DNA of 7,267 bases from positions 2,188-9,454 of the forward strand of contig PMOP01000427.1 of the NCBI GenBank assembly GCA_003161495.1, written 5' to 3'. The notes under the pieces were generated by a model. The model saw only the letters and a list, made by a program, of their open reading frames with translations. It ran no database searches and was not told where the DNA came from. Below are positions 6,946 through 7,267 of this stretch, one piece after another; the stretch's first letter is position 1, and the number at the start of each line of letters is the position of its first letter. Made by a program: the position numbers and the translations under genes. The stretch comes from Acidobacteriota bacterium. Lineage in GTDB: Bacteria; Acidobacteriota; Terriglobia; Acidiferrales; UBA7541.

Positions 6946-7267
6946 CTAATTCCTCGTATCGGGATGATCCTGAACGAATCGTTGGCGGACGCTGGCCTCC
7001 AGCTTCGTTTCTTCATCCGCTTCTTTGATGCGGCCTTCGCGCGTCAGCGCCAGAACGAGCAAGGAGTGGTAGTTCAGAGATTCCGGAGCGATTTGCACGG
7101 CTTCGGTCAAATGGCTCGTGGCTTCCGGATATTCCGAACACTTAAGCTCGACTGATCCCAATTCATACAGTAGAAATGCGCGAAATCGCGTGGGGCCTGG
7201 AGTCCATTGCAAGGCAATGTCGTATTCAATGATAGCATCCTGGCTACGACCCTCCTCAGCGAGCGCC
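6946..7267 (-). CDS. Tetratricopeptide-repeat protein, C-terminal 106 residues (5' end outside window)
   Basis: The frame stays open to the right edge (it reads ALAEEGRSQDAIIEYDIALQ), so the TTG at 7212 is internal and the gene begins outside the window. About three TPR-like helix pairs are visible: AEEGRSQDAIIEYDIALQW, then FLLYELGSVELKCSEYPEATSHLTEAVQIAPES, then YHSLLVLALTREGRIKEADEETKLEASVRQR. Typical TPR positions are present (the Gly/Ala/Tyr pattern and a Pro at helix ends). TPR arrays are protein-binding scaffolds; the partner and cell location cannot be told from this fragment. The stop TAG at 6946-6948 lies just after REP-like copy 2. It is upstream of pta on the same strand, but the repeat between them makes co-transcription uncertain. 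Confidence 0.8.
   Translation of the reverse strand, partial: ALAEEGRSQDAIIEYDIALQWTPGPTRFRAFLLYELGSVELKCSEYPEATSHLTEAVQIAPESLNYHSLLVLALTREGRIKEADEETKLEASVRQRFVQDHPDTRN

Noticed and set aside
6160..7155. 331-codon open frame on the + strand opposite pta
   Set aside because: It is antisense to a clear pta gene, runs across the repeat and into the opposite TPR gene, and its Arg/Ala/Gly-rich product has no recognisable domain. It is a GC-rich shadow frame.

Overview
The window is GC-rich and looks like a stretch of chromosome from an Acidobacteriota-type (Koribacter/Terriglobia-like) bacterium. This assignment is inferred from three things. First, the left-hand gene is a Gln/Gly-rich coiled-coil protein resembling the DUF4175-type proteins. 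Second, there is a secreted LolA-like protein of a kind common in that phylum. Third, there are two kinds of short dispersed repeat, one with core AGGCTTCAGCCT and one built from CACAGATG units, which I associate with such genomes. No phage, plasmid, transposase, CRISPR, rRNA or tRNA gene is visible.

Layout. The left half is on the + strand: the C-terminal 831 residues of the DUF4175-like protein (1-2496, open at the left edge), a family 4 type glycosyltransferase starting only a few bases later (2502-3704), and a secreted LolA/LolB-fold-like protein (3798-4664). The right half is on the - strand, reading right to left: the C-terminal end of a TPR protein (7267-6946, open at the right edge), phosphate acetyltransferase pta (6822-5773) and an exported protein of unknown function (5731-4691). 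The two blocks converge at about 4664-4691. There is no gap over 300 bases without a gene.

Functionally this is a mix of cell-envelope genes (three exported or envelope-associated proteins and a glycosyltransferase) and central metabolism (pta, acetyl-CoA/acetyl phosphate). I see no single pathway uniting them and no clear new multi-gene system.

The most interesting signal is how the dispersed repeats intrude on the genes. One REP-like repeat supplies about the first 25 codons of the glycosyltransferase reading frame, where the first Rossmann strand and glycine-rich loop would be expected. A second copy lies between the TPR gene and pta. A pair of inverted CACAGATG repeats flanks the start of the exported protein: one copy encodes the core of its signal peptide, and the other encodes the last eight residues and stop codon of pta. 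These are candidates for repeat-derived protein ends.
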